Shown here: positions 35,788-42,887 of the stretch, piece after piece
Layout: each line of letters starts with the position of its first letter
Numbering within the stretch: the first letter of the stretch is position 1
Source of the DNA: Cryomorphaceae bacterium
GTDB taxonomy: Bacteria > Bacteroidota > Bacteroidia > Flavobacteriales_D > Crocinitomicaceae
Direction: 5' to 3'
Length of the DNA stretch: 56,626 nucleotides
Assembly: GCA_027490665.1 (NCBI GenBank)
Contig: JAIXXP010000078.1
Span: forward strand, 1 to 56,626
Program-made: the position numbers and the translations under genes
Notes under the pieces: model-generated
Seen by the model: the letters and a program-made list of their open reading frames with translations, nothing else
Databases searched by the model: none
What the model was told of the DNA's origin: nothing

Positions 35788-36411
35788 GTGAAACAGCTCT
35801 TCTTCTTTTTTTGTGTCGTTTTGAGTAGCTCTTTTTTAAGGGCGCAACAAGACAACAAACCCCTTCTTCAACTTTCTGGCGTAGTGGTCACCGAAGAAGC
35901 TTTTGAACTTCCCTACGTAACGGTCTTCAATAAAACCTTAAAAAAAGGCGTCATCTCCGACGGCTACGGATTTTTCTCCATCGTTTGCCAACCAGGTGAC
36001 ACCCTCTACTTTTCGAGAAAAGGCTACAGCAGTAGCCCTTTTTGGGTTCCTGACACCCTCGATGAAAACCGCTACAGCATTATCCATATGCTTACCCGCG
36101 ACACCCTTACTATGCCCGACGTCAGGGTTTACCCTTGGCCCAATAAAGAAGCCTTCGCGCAGCATTTTATAAACATGAACCCTTATGAAGACGACATTCG
36201 CCGCGCCCAACGCGAACTCAGCGGCGAGTCATTGGCTTTTGTTGCAGCGCGCTTAGATGCTGACCCATCGTTGGCCTATGGCGCACTCACCAAACAGCAA
36301 AACACAAAAATCTACACCAACGGACAGCTCCCGCAAAACAACTTGCTCAATCCGTATGCGTGGTCCAAGCTGATTCAGGATTGGAAGGCCGGTAATTTAG
36401 GCAGGCAGTAA
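35788..36411 (+). CDS. Exported protein with carboxypeptidase-regulatory-like domain
   Basis: 207-aa protein with a signal peptide (KQLFFFFCVVLSSSFLRAQ) and one beta-sandwich domain at ~27-110 of the CarboxypepD_reg type (LSGVVVTEEAFELPYVTVFNKT, GYGFFSIVCQPGDTLYFSRKGY). The C-terminal ~90 residues are helical and polar (NKEAFAQHFINMNPYEDDIRRAQREL). It starts with GTG at 35788; no ATG is suitably placed. The codon use is GC-richer than the accessory stretch that follows. Standalone proteins of this kind are common in Bacteroidota and of unknown function. Confidence 0.78.
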   Translation: MKQLFFFFCVVLSSSFLRAQQDNKPLLQLSGVVVTEEAFELPYVTVFNKTLKKGVISDGYGFFSIVCQPGDTLYFSRKGYSSSPFWVPDTLDENRYSIIHMLTRDTLTMPDVRVYPWPNKEAFAQHFINMNPYEDDIRRAQRELSGESLAFVAARLDADPSLAYGALTKQQNTKIYTNGQLPQNNLLNPYAWSKLIQDWKAGNLGRQ

Positions 36412-36434
36412 GCGCTTCAGTAATTGCCTTGAGC

Positions 36435-37910
36435 TCACACCCCTTTAAGTACTTCCAGAATTTTGACCATTGCCAAAGTATCTAATTGGCAATAAGCCAA
36501 GAGGTCTTCCCTAGCCTGATCTACATTTCCACAGAATTCACCTAATATCATCTGAGCAAAGGTATTGCTCGCTGTTCCTCCTTCGCTGATATTCAAGTTC
36601 TGATAAGACAATTCCGGAACCAAAGCAGGAAGCACATACTTGATGGAATAGGAACCTTTCATTTCAGGCGTGTAGAAATATTGTTGTTGAAATGGCAGCA
36701 TCAAATCCTTTAAGCGATTGATAAGCCCTTGGATCTGGCGCGCATGACCTGGAGAATACTTGGTCAAATCTTCCAATTTACCTCTTTCAAAACCAATGTT
36801 ATAAACGAGAATATCCCCTTGATCTTCACAGTCTGATAGGAGTTGTTGGATAAATGAAATTCTTGGATCGGATCCGTCAGTTTGCGCTAAATACGCTTTG
36901 TGTTCTATTTCGCCATTTTCATGTTCAATATGCAGCGAATACTGAAAAACCAATTGCTGATAAGGACGACTACCATCAAAGACAGGTACAGCAGTTGCAA
37001 ATGTTTCAAAATCAAGATAATGAATAGGATAATTTAAACCATTTACAAAGGACCTTATGGCAGGTTTATTTATATGCTTCTCGTTTTGAAGCTCACAATT
37101 CACTTGCTTCCATTGCCTTGCATTTAAGGGGTAGTCTGCGGGGATATCTTTGAAATGAAGTACCTTTTTTTGATAGAGATCAAACTTTTTCATCGTTCTT
37201 AAATCCGAAATATCAAAGACGGAATAAGCCGGAATATGCCGCCAGCAATGACCAGAAAAATCACATTGATAAGGCGACGAACAATGCGGACCAATGTCAA
37301 TAACTGGCGCTTCTTTTTGCTCTAGGACCTGCTTTAACTTGCTTACTTTTTGAGGAATATCTTTTACTAATTTCAAGACGCTTTCTTTCACGGATTGAAC
37401 CGTGAACAATTGATTGATATCGATAGGGCCATCTTTGACATATTGATTATTGATGTGAACAATAGAAATATCCTTTAAATCGATTCCCGAATTTACAATT
37501 GTATAATACTGTATCGCAGCATCAAGCTCGTAGGTCTTAGATACACTTGTCGAACTCTTGACCTCATACGCGCGCCAGCCGTCGGGATGCTTCACTAAAA
37601 TATCCAAAGCGGCAAGTACGCCGTCGAATTGAAAAGCAGCCTCATAAATGACCTCTGTTCCCTTCTCAATTTCTTCTTTGGTCCGAAGCACAGCAGCCCT
37701 AAACTCATAAGCACTCTCCGGGCTGCAATCAACTCCACCCGCAAACAATTGTTGCGCCAACTCCCCTACCGCAGTTCCCTGCGCAAAAATGGCTGCTTGT
37801 GCCGCACTCAATTGATCTCTCAACTCCCAATGATGCTTGTGGTAATACAAGGCCTTCTCACATTGTTGCCCCTTGATAAAAGTTGATTTGGATAAGATGT
37901 GTTTTTGCAT
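36435..37910 (-). CDS. DUF2779 protein: Cas4-like nuclease plus DEDD-exonuclease-like domains
   Basis: 491-aa protein. N-terminal half looks like a Cas4/RecB-type PD-(D/E)XK nuclease: Asp103 (ALDIL), Glu116-Val-Lys118 (YEVKSS) and a set of cysteines, Cys17 plus Cys210, Cys216 and Cys222, arranged like the Fe-S cluster that clasps Cas4/AddB nucleases. The C-terminal half starts HYLDFETFATAVPVF (Asp300, Glu302) and includes YNIGFERGKLEDL and YCQLDTLAM, resembling an RNase H-fold DEDD exonuclease; this is the DUF2779 region. No helicase gene is adjacent. Likely nucleic-acid processing, repair or defence; target unknown. Confidence 0.82.
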   Translation of the reverse strand: MQKHILSKSTFIKGQQCEKALYYHKHHWELRDQLSAAQAAIFAQGTAVGELAQQLFAGGVDCSPESAYEFRAAVLRTKEEIEKGTEVIYEAAFQFDGVLAALDILVKHPDGWRAYEVKSSTSVSKTYELDAAIQYYTIVNSGIDLKDISIVHINNQYVKDGPIDINQLFTVQSVKESVLKLVKDIPQKVSKLKQVLEQKEAPVIDIGPHCSSPYQCDFSGHCWRHIPAYSVFDISDLRTMKKFDLYQKKVLHFKDIPADYPLNARQWKQVNCELQNEKHINKPAIRSFVNGLNYPIHYLDFETFATAVPVFDGSRPYQQLVFQYSLHIEHENGEIEHKAYLAQTDGSDPRISFIQQLLSDCEDQGDILVYNIGFERGKLEDLTKYSPGHARQIQGLINRLKDLMLPFQQQYFYTPEMKGSYSIKYVLPALVPELSYQNLNISEGGTASNTFAQMILGEFCGNVDQAREDLLAYCQLDTLAMVKILEVLKGV

Positions 37911-38254
37911 AGGTTGAAGATAAGGAATAAAGTACTAACGATGTAGGGGGAGAAAAGCAACAGATGGGAGGGGAATTTAATTAAATTATAAACGTAAGCA
38001 CTTTAAAATACCTAAACTTAAGATCACAACAACCTCTGCAATTTAATGCCAGAAAAATTTAAACTTATCAAGCTCAATTCTTTATTACTTCTTACATGCA
38101 GTAAGAAAAATGGAAACGATAAGATAAGTTTAACTCATTTATGATTTTAAAATAGTCTAAAAAATCAATATATTTATTTTTTATTAATTTAAAATAGATC
38201 GAGGTCGTCGTTCTTTTGCAATTGTTCATACAAAAAATTAATTCGATAAAAAAG
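37911..38254. other. AT-rich spacer without a gene
   Basis: About 340 bp between the DUF2779 gene and the next rightward gene. No credible reading frame is seen. It is strongly AT-rich, with runs such as TTTATTTTTTATTAATTTAAAAT near 38170, and contains a nested inverted repeat (38059-38133). No exact TAnnTTTG element was found; TTCTTTTGCA near 38211 is the closest. Confidence 0.6.
38059..38133. repeat. Nested inverted repeats in the spacer
   Basis: Outer arms TTAAACTTATC (38059-38069) and GATAAGTTTAA (38123-38133) are perfect 11-bp inverted copies. Inside them TTCTTAC (38089-38095) and GTAAGAA (38101-38107) form a perfect 7-bp stem with loop ATGCA. Neither is followed by a T tract in the direction needed for a terminator. 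Could be a structured RNA, a binding site or a mobile-element remnant. Confidence 0.45.
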
Positions 38255-38839
38255 ATGATTATAAACATTAGGACAAGAGATGATTTGGCAGTTCTTCTAG
38301 CCGCAGGTCAATCGGGGGATTGGGTAGTTTCTCCTGTCAAGGAGGCAATGCTAACAACAGTCCGTATTTTTGATTGGCAAGGAGATTCCGTATTAATTGG
38401 TGATTTTGATCCTCATAGTTCGTATCGAAATCTTCAAGGAAGACTAATAATTGGAATCGCTCGTGGAAGAATAATGCGCTGCCAAAAGGATTGGTATGTT
38501 TTATACGGACAGTCACCAATTGTTTATGGTGAAAATATTGCAATTCAAATTCACGGCGGAATTCGAATCGGAATAGTAAGACAATTAGCTGTTGATGAGT
38601 TATCAAATACGAAAATAAATGAATATTTTAAACGATTGATACAGGAAATAAAATTACAAGAGATCACAACCATTGTATTTTGTTCTGGCGGTTTAATTCC
38701 AATTCCCGATTTTTTCATTGAATGGTGCCAACAGAATGGCGTAACTATAGAGATAATTAACGATAACGAAATTGCTCGCCACTACTCAACTCAGAATGAC
38801 CTTCACATTGATGAAGTTTTTCAAATGATTGAGATATAA
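38255..38839 (+). CDS. Hypothetical protein in accessory region
   Basis: 194-aa soluble protein that I do not recognise. The ATG at 38255 (MIINIRTRDDLAVLLAAG) was preferred over a TTG at 38216. The N-terminal ~100 residues are beta-rich (FDWQGDSVLIGDFDPH, RLIIGIARGRIMRCQ, WYVLYGQSPIVYGE, IAIQIHGGIRIGIVR). The rest is alpha/beta (FKRLIQEIKLQEITTIVFCSGG, FFIEWCQQNGVTIEIIND). No signal peptide or membrane segment. Codons are AT-rich compared with the flanking core genes. It lies 58 bp before a PD-(D/E)XK nuclease gene on the same strand, so the two may function together. Confidence 0.65.
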   Translation: MIINIRTRDDLAVLLAAGQSGDWVVSPVKEAMLTTVRIFDWQGDSVLIGDFDPHSSYRNLQGRLIIGIARGRIMRCQKDWYVLYGQSPIVYGENIAIQIHGGIRIGIVRQLAVDELSNTKINEYFKRLIQEIKLQEITTIVFCSGGLIPIPDFFIEWCQQNGVTIEIINDNEIARHYSTQNDLHIDEVFQMIEI

Positions 38840-38897
38840 TCGAAAAAATATTGATCCAGAAATTTAGCGGCTATTCAAAGGCCAAATACAAGTAATC

Positions 38898-40136
38898 ATG
38901 GAACAAAACTTAAAAATTGATGATATAAGAGATGAAATTATAAAGTTTAAAAACGATATTTATTTTCAAAAGTTGGAGAGTTTTTACAACTCAAAATCTT
39001 TATCTCAAATTTTAGAAATTAGTAGGCGAGAAAATAGCCATAGTGGCTTCATTGCTTGGTTACTAAACAACACAGAAAGTCATAATCTAGGTAGTTTTAC
39101 AATAAAAAAGTTTTTTGACATTTTACTAAAGTTTAGTAATGAAAAACTCAAAAATAATGTAGAAATATACAATTCTCTAATAACTGAAAGTTATGACATA
39201 GAACACCTTAGTATTGAAAGAGAAAAGTCAATCAACAATGTTGGTAGAATTGATATTTACATTGAACTAACCTTACTAATTTCCAATAATTTACACCACC
39301 TAAAACTGATAGTTGAAAACAAGGTCGAAAGCAAAGAAAGTAAGGACCAAACCCTTAAATATTTCGAGTATTTTAATACGCTACGAAAGGAAGACGAAAT
39401 TGTTGTTTTCATATACTTAACACCTATTTCAACGCTAAAACTATTAGAACTAAAAGAACCGGAATGTAGTTGCAAAGAATTTATTCAAATTAATTATCAA
39501 TCAATGGTTGATTATTTAATTGAACCATGTTTAAATCAGAATATATCTGTCCGAACAAAGCACATCATCATTGAATACTTAAAATCTCTTAGTCAGCCTT
39601 CAATTGACAATAAAATTGAAGGAAATAAACAAGAATTAATTATGGCACTTGGTAACGAAGAAAGAAAATTACTAACAAGTTTTTGGAATAAAAACCAAAA
39701 GTTAATCTTAGCTGCGCTTTACGCAATTAGTTCCGACCCTGATCAAGAAGAATATACAAGGAATACCGTTCAAGATGCGCTATTGGGTCTTCGGTCAACA
39801 GGTAAAGATTACACAAAATATATTTTTAAAGGACAAACATATGCAAAAAGCCGGCTTGTTTTAGCAGTTATTCAAGACTATGTTGCTAGTAATCCAAATA
39901 CTACATATAATCAATTACAAATAATATTCCCAAATACTTTACAAGGTCAGGAAACATTTACCACCGCTACAATTGCAAAACAAAAGCCTAGTACACGTAA
40001 TTTTATTAAAGACAATGAAATTATTGATTTACTCGATCAAAGTATTGCTGTAAGTACTCAATGGGGTCTTGGTAACATTGAACGATTTGTTGAACATTGT
40101 ATTCAGAATGGAATAACCATTACTTTGGCCCAATAA
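38898..40136 (+). CDS. PD-(D/E)XK nuclease superfamily protein with C-terminal accessory domain
   Basis: 412-aa protein. Residues ~30-235 resemble the PDDEXK_4 nuclease family: ENSHSGFIAWLLNN, then GRIDIYIE with Asp119, LIVENKVE with Glu140 and Lys142, and KDQTLKYFEYF with Gln151, the expected catalytic order. Residues ~304-412 form a second domain (DYTKYIFKGQTYAKSRLVLA, FPNTLQG, NQWG-like TQWGLGNIERFVEHC) of a type seen at the ends of some restriction-associated proteins, perhaps for recognition. AT-rich codons. Candidate restriction or other defence nuclease acting with the preceding gene; no methyltransferase is nearby. Confidence 0.78.
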   Translation: MEQNLKIDDIRDEIIKFKNDIYFQKLESFYNSKSLSQILEISRRENSHSGFIAWLLNNTESHNLGSFTIKKFFDILLKFSNEKLKNNVEIYNSLITESYDIEHLSIEREKSINNVGRIDIYIELTLLISNNLHHLKLIVENKVESKESKDQTLKYFEYFNTLRKEDEIVVFIYLTPISTLKLLELKEPECSCKEFIQINYQSMVDYLIEPCLNQNISVRTKHIIIEYLKSLSQPSIDNKIEGNKQELIMALGNEERKLLTSFWNKNQKLILAALYAISSDPDQEEYTRNTVQDALLGLRSTGKDYTKYIFKGQTYAKSRLVLAVIQDYVASNPNTTYNQLQIIFPNTLQGQETFTTATIAKQKPSTRNFIKDNEIIDLLDQSIAVSTQWGLGNIERFVEHCIQNGITITLAQ

Positions 40137-40215
40137 TAAAACATTTTCACCTTCTACAAGTTATTTGCAGCTGAAATGGAGTTAGATTAAACGAGGAAAA
40201 TACGCCATTTAGAAT

Positions 40216-40779
40216 TCAATAAGAGTAACTGTAAGCTGCACTCACCAAACAATTTGCTCCTTTGTCGATGATTTCGATAAATGATGGTGTCCATTGTTTA
40301 GGATTGTCAGGTGCTGGTGATACGAACTCTATCCAGTCGAGGTAAAAAAGTGTAGTGGGTTCGTAGTTTTCGTTTTCAAATGAGATAATGAACTCGCCGA
40401 AGAAGACATTATCTTCATTTATTTCATACCCCAATTGGTCTAGGTAAATATGTTTTTGGTAAGTGTATTTCAACTCTTCCAAATCTATTTGAAATTTTGC
40501 CTGCAATACCAATGAGTCATTGCTGTATTTCCGAAGAGATCGATTTGTAAAGTTAAATTCATAGCGAAGCTGAACTTGATTTAAAAAAGCGGGTTCGGTT
40601 GACCACGTATTTTGAAGAATATAATTTTCTAAATGAGGCTGTTTTTCCAACATTTTGTGTTGAATGTTGAAAATTTCACAGCTATGGGTCAGATCTTGTG
40701 CGTTTGAGACAGCGGCATGAAAAATAATGAAGAGCGCAGTGCCAATTTTTGTGCAATAGATTTTTGATGTTGGTTCCAT
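40216..40779 (-). CDS. Hypothetical exported protein
   Basis: 187-aa protein with a probable signal peptide (TALFIIFHAAVSNAQ, cleavage near residue 28). The mature part is polar and beta-rich (LRYEFNFTNRSLR, ALQAKFQ-like LVLQAKFQIDLEELKYTY, EFIISFENENYEPTTLFYLDWIEFV) and ends in a Tyr/Ser-rich tail. No family recognised. Converges with the nuclease gene and diverges from the gene at 40882. Confidence 0.6.
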   Translation of the reverse strand: MEPTSKIYCTKIGTALFIIFHAAVSNAQDLTHSCEIFNIQHKMLEKQPHLENYILQNTWSTEPAFLNQVQLRYEFNFTNRSLRKYSNDSLVLQAKFQIDLEELKYTYQKHIYLDQLGYEINEDNVFFGEFIISFENENYEPTTLFYLDWIEFVSPAPDNPKQWTPSFIEIIDKGANCLVSAAYSYSY

Positions 40780-40828
40780 GTTTAGTAGTTAATTAGATTT
40801 TCTCTACAACGCTCTCTGTCTTTCTCTG

Positions 40829-40852
40829 TAACAAGCATAAAAGATGTTGTTA
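40829..40852. promoter_or_regulatory. Inverted repeat in divergent spacer
   Basis: TAACAAGCAT (40829-40838) and ATGTTGTTA (40844-40852) pair over nine bases with one bulged G and a 5-nt loop. It lies about 30 bp upstream of the ATG at 40882 and about 50 bp upstream of the divergent exported protein, so it could be an operator or leader hairpin. No exact promoter element is visible here. Confidence 0.3.
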
Positions 40853-40881
40853 TCATATTGACCTATAGTCGTTGGGTGTAT

Positions 40882-41787
40882 ATGGCAGCAACTTTTCAGA
40901 AAATACAGATACCTACAGGTAAAAAAGGTGGGTTTACACATCCGCTTGAGGCTGAGCTTTTGGCAGAACTTATGGAGCTCACTGACTTTTGTCAGATCAG
41001 AACCCGCAATTCACTGACTGAATTCTTGAAAAGAATCATGCTCAATATTGATTGCCCTTTACATGCCTTTGTAGCACATTTTGATACGCACAAGTGTATA
41101 TTGGAATGCCAAACAAAATTGGGGCTTTTTAGACTTGAATTAAAAAATCTAACTAATTGGATAGGCGTTTCCATTGAACATGCTGGTGAATTTGATTACA
41201 TCGGAACCACCAGCGAATATACTACTCGTTTCAAGAGGTCCGAAAAATTCGAATATCTGAATCTTAAATTCATTCGAAACCTCAGTACCTATAGCGCGCA
41301 GAATCTTTTGAATGCTGAACTTGTAGCACAATTTTTTACCGACCAAATACATCCATTACATTTCTCTTGCGAAACTTCAAATTCCACGGCTCGTTATGCC
41401 AAAAGCCCAATTGATTATGACTGTTTTGAACTCAGTAGGGTCTGTATTTTTGAACCTTTCGAACAAATGGACTTAGCAAGTATTGGTCGCATAAGATGCC
41501 TCATTGGGGAATCCGTATTGGAAAAAGCAACCAAAGGACTTCATTTTTCCAAGGAGGAATGTTTAAATGAGCTTATCAAAATTGCTTATGGCATGAAGAA
41601 CGGTTATATTGATCTACGTGGACATTTATTTGCCAGAAGAAAAAGCGTGGACCCCTATTTCTTTTTCAGTATTGGACCTGTAATAGATCTATTTTTAAAC
41701 TGCAAAACTTTTCTTGGATTGTACCACAGATGTTCTATGTACGAATGGATTGACTTCATACCTAATGAAAATGCTATGCCTGCGTAA
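40882..41787 (+). CDS. Hypothetical protein in accessory region
   Basis: 301-aa protein without a recognised domain, signal peptide or clear membrane helix. The ATG at 40882 was preferred over a TTG at 40858. It opens with MAATFQKIQIPTGKKGGFTHPLEAELLAELMELTDF, contains several cysteines (for example HKCILECQ, CETSNS, FLNCKTF, YHRCSMYEW) and has an aromatic C-terminus (PYFFFSIGPVIDLF). Composition resembles neighbouring accessory genes. Orphan between an exported protein and a convergent NADAR gene. Confidence 0.6.
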   Translation: MAATFQKIQIPTGKKGGFTHPLEAELLAELMELTDFCQIRTRNSLTEFLKRIMLNIDCPLHAFVAHFDTHKCILECQTKLGLFRLELKNLTNWIGVSIEHAGEFDYIGTTSEYTTRFKRSEKFEYLNLKFIRNLSTYSAQNLLNAELVAQFFTDQIHPLHFSCETSNSTARYAKSPIDYDCFELSRVCIFEPFEQMDLASIGRIRCLIGESVLEKATKGLHFSKEECLNELIKIAYGMKNGYIDLRGHLFARRKSVDPYFFFSIGPVIDLFLNCKTFLGLYHRCSMYEWIDFIPNENAMPA

Positions 41788-41820
41788 AATAGAGATATAC
41801 ATCTATTTGGCTCATTTTTT
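41787..41820 (+). terminator. Weak candidate terminator
   Basis: AAATAGA (41787-41793) and TCTATTT (41802-41808) form a 7-bp AT-rich stem with an 8-nt loop, right at the stop codon of the gene at 40882. A run of six T follows after 6 nt (41815-41820). The distance and low stem stability make it doubtful. Confidence 0.25.
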
Positions 41821-42317
41821 CATACAGTCCTTGAAACTGATTCGTTCTTCATTTCATCCCTTATTTCCATCAAAATTTTACCCATCATATTATTACCAAT
41901 CCATTCACCATTGACTTTTTTCATGCCCCAAAACAAGTGTCTCTCACCATTTCTATTTCCTATATTTTCTACTAAAATATGCTCGCCTGTAATTATTAAT
42001 TTCGATTTTAAAATGGTATGCTGTTTAAATTTCATTCTTACCACTTTTTTCATATTGTCCACATCTTCTTCACCCATTGGAACCACACGCATTTGACTTT
42101 TAAAAGATTTGGCTTTCATTTTAGCACCCATTGGACTTTTTTCTTTTCTTATTGCCTCCCTGATCTCTTCAGAATCGTATCTCAATGCTTGAAACAAGGC
42201 CTCGGTGGTCAACCATTCTTTTCCTTCAAATTGGATTGGAGAGGCATACATATTCCCCAACCAACCATAAGGCAAATCAACCTTTGTAAATTCGATCACC
42301 ACAATTTTCTTAATCAT
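41820..42317 (-). CDS. NADAR domain protein (YbiA/DUF1768-like N-glycosidase)
   Basis: 165-aa single-domain protein. Conserved NADAR blocks: YGWLGNMYASPIQFEGKEW, TTEALFQALRY (Glu39 in the position of the conserved catalytic Glu), MGAKMKAKSF and RHLFWGM...GNNMMGKILMEIRDE at the C-terminus. NADAR proteins cleave N-glycosidic bonds in ADP-ribose-type or riboflavin-intermediate substrates; relatives take part in metabolite repair, in anti-phage systems and in phages that reverse ADP-ribosylation. It is followed after 10 bp upstream by a DUF4494-like gene on the same strand. Basic C-terminal region. Confidence 0.82.
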   Translation of the reverse strand: MIKKIVVIEFTKVDLPYGWLGNMYASPIQFEGKEWLTTEALFQALRYDSEEIREAIRKEKSPMGAKMKAKSFKSQMRVVPMGEEDVDNMKKVVRMKFKQHTILKSKLIITGEHILVENIGNRNGERHLFWGMKKVNGEWIGNNMMGKILMEIRDEMKNESVSRTV

Positions 42318-42327
42318 CCATTGAAAC

Positions 42328-42528
42328 TTATTTAATTACGCCCATGATTCTTGATTCTTTAACTTCAATTACAGAAAAATCAGCGATACAATCTTTAAAT
42401 TGATTAATTACAATCTCTTCAGCTTGAGAAATACTGCTAGCGTCTACCAAATATTCTTCAATGACCTTACTTAAACGTCCTGTTTTGTCATCCATGACTT
42501 CATACCTCACTTTTACAATGTAATACAT
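42328..42528 (-). CDS. Short DUF4494-like protein
   Basis: 66-aa protein resembling the N-terminal half of DUF4494 (YIVKVRYEVMDDKTGRLSK, EEYLVDASSISQAEEIVINQF, FSVIEVKES). Complete DUF4494 proteins known from Bacteroidota chromosomes and phages are about 150 aa, so this is a short form or a truncated copy; no continuation is seen downstream. It precedes the NADAR gene by 10 bp and is probably co-transcribed with it. Confidence 0.65.
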   Translation of the reverse strand: MYYIVKVRYEVMDDKTGRLSKVIEEYLVDASSISQAEEIVINQFKDCIADFSVIEVKESRIMGVIK

Positions 42529-42887
42529 AATATAATTTTGATTTATTGAACAAATTGCACTTAAAACTAAAAGATATCGGCTTGTTACATTAAAAGCCTG
42601 AAATTAGTTCTATCCATTGATATGAATGTAAATTCAAATAAACAACGTTTGGTTTGAGCAGCTTTTTTCAATCGCTTCTTTGCTCTTAGGATCGTTTGGA
42701 ATGGATAATTTTTCGGCAATTTATTTAAAATACATATACAAAGGAGAGGCAAGAACTTGCTAATTTTTAGCACGGTGAAATGGCTTGGACATCTGCTTTT
42801 AAATTCGTCATAGGGAAAGTTTTAGATTCATTTTCTAGACCGTCAACGACGAGCAGGCCAATTCATTACACTTCAGTAAAAAAAATC
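42529..42887. other. Spacer without a convincing gene
   Basis: About 360 bp between the DUF4494-like gene and lhgO, AT-rich at its left end. A minus-strand 62-codon frame (42585-42773) has no family resemblance, and a 26-codon in-frame fragment in another minus frame (near 42648-42725, KLSIPNDPKSKEAIEKS) looks protein-like but has no start. Possibly decayed coding sequence; otherwise nothing recognised. Confidence 0.5.

Noticed and set aside
38211..38220. TTCTTTTGCA as -7 box of the 194-aa protein gene
   Set aside because: The TA dinucleotide of TAnnTTTG is missing and no -33 partner is present.
42585..42773. 62-codon minus-strand frame
   Set aside because: No promoter element or family resemblance, unusual composition, and another minus frame in the same DNA looks more protein-like but lacks a start; treated as non-coding.
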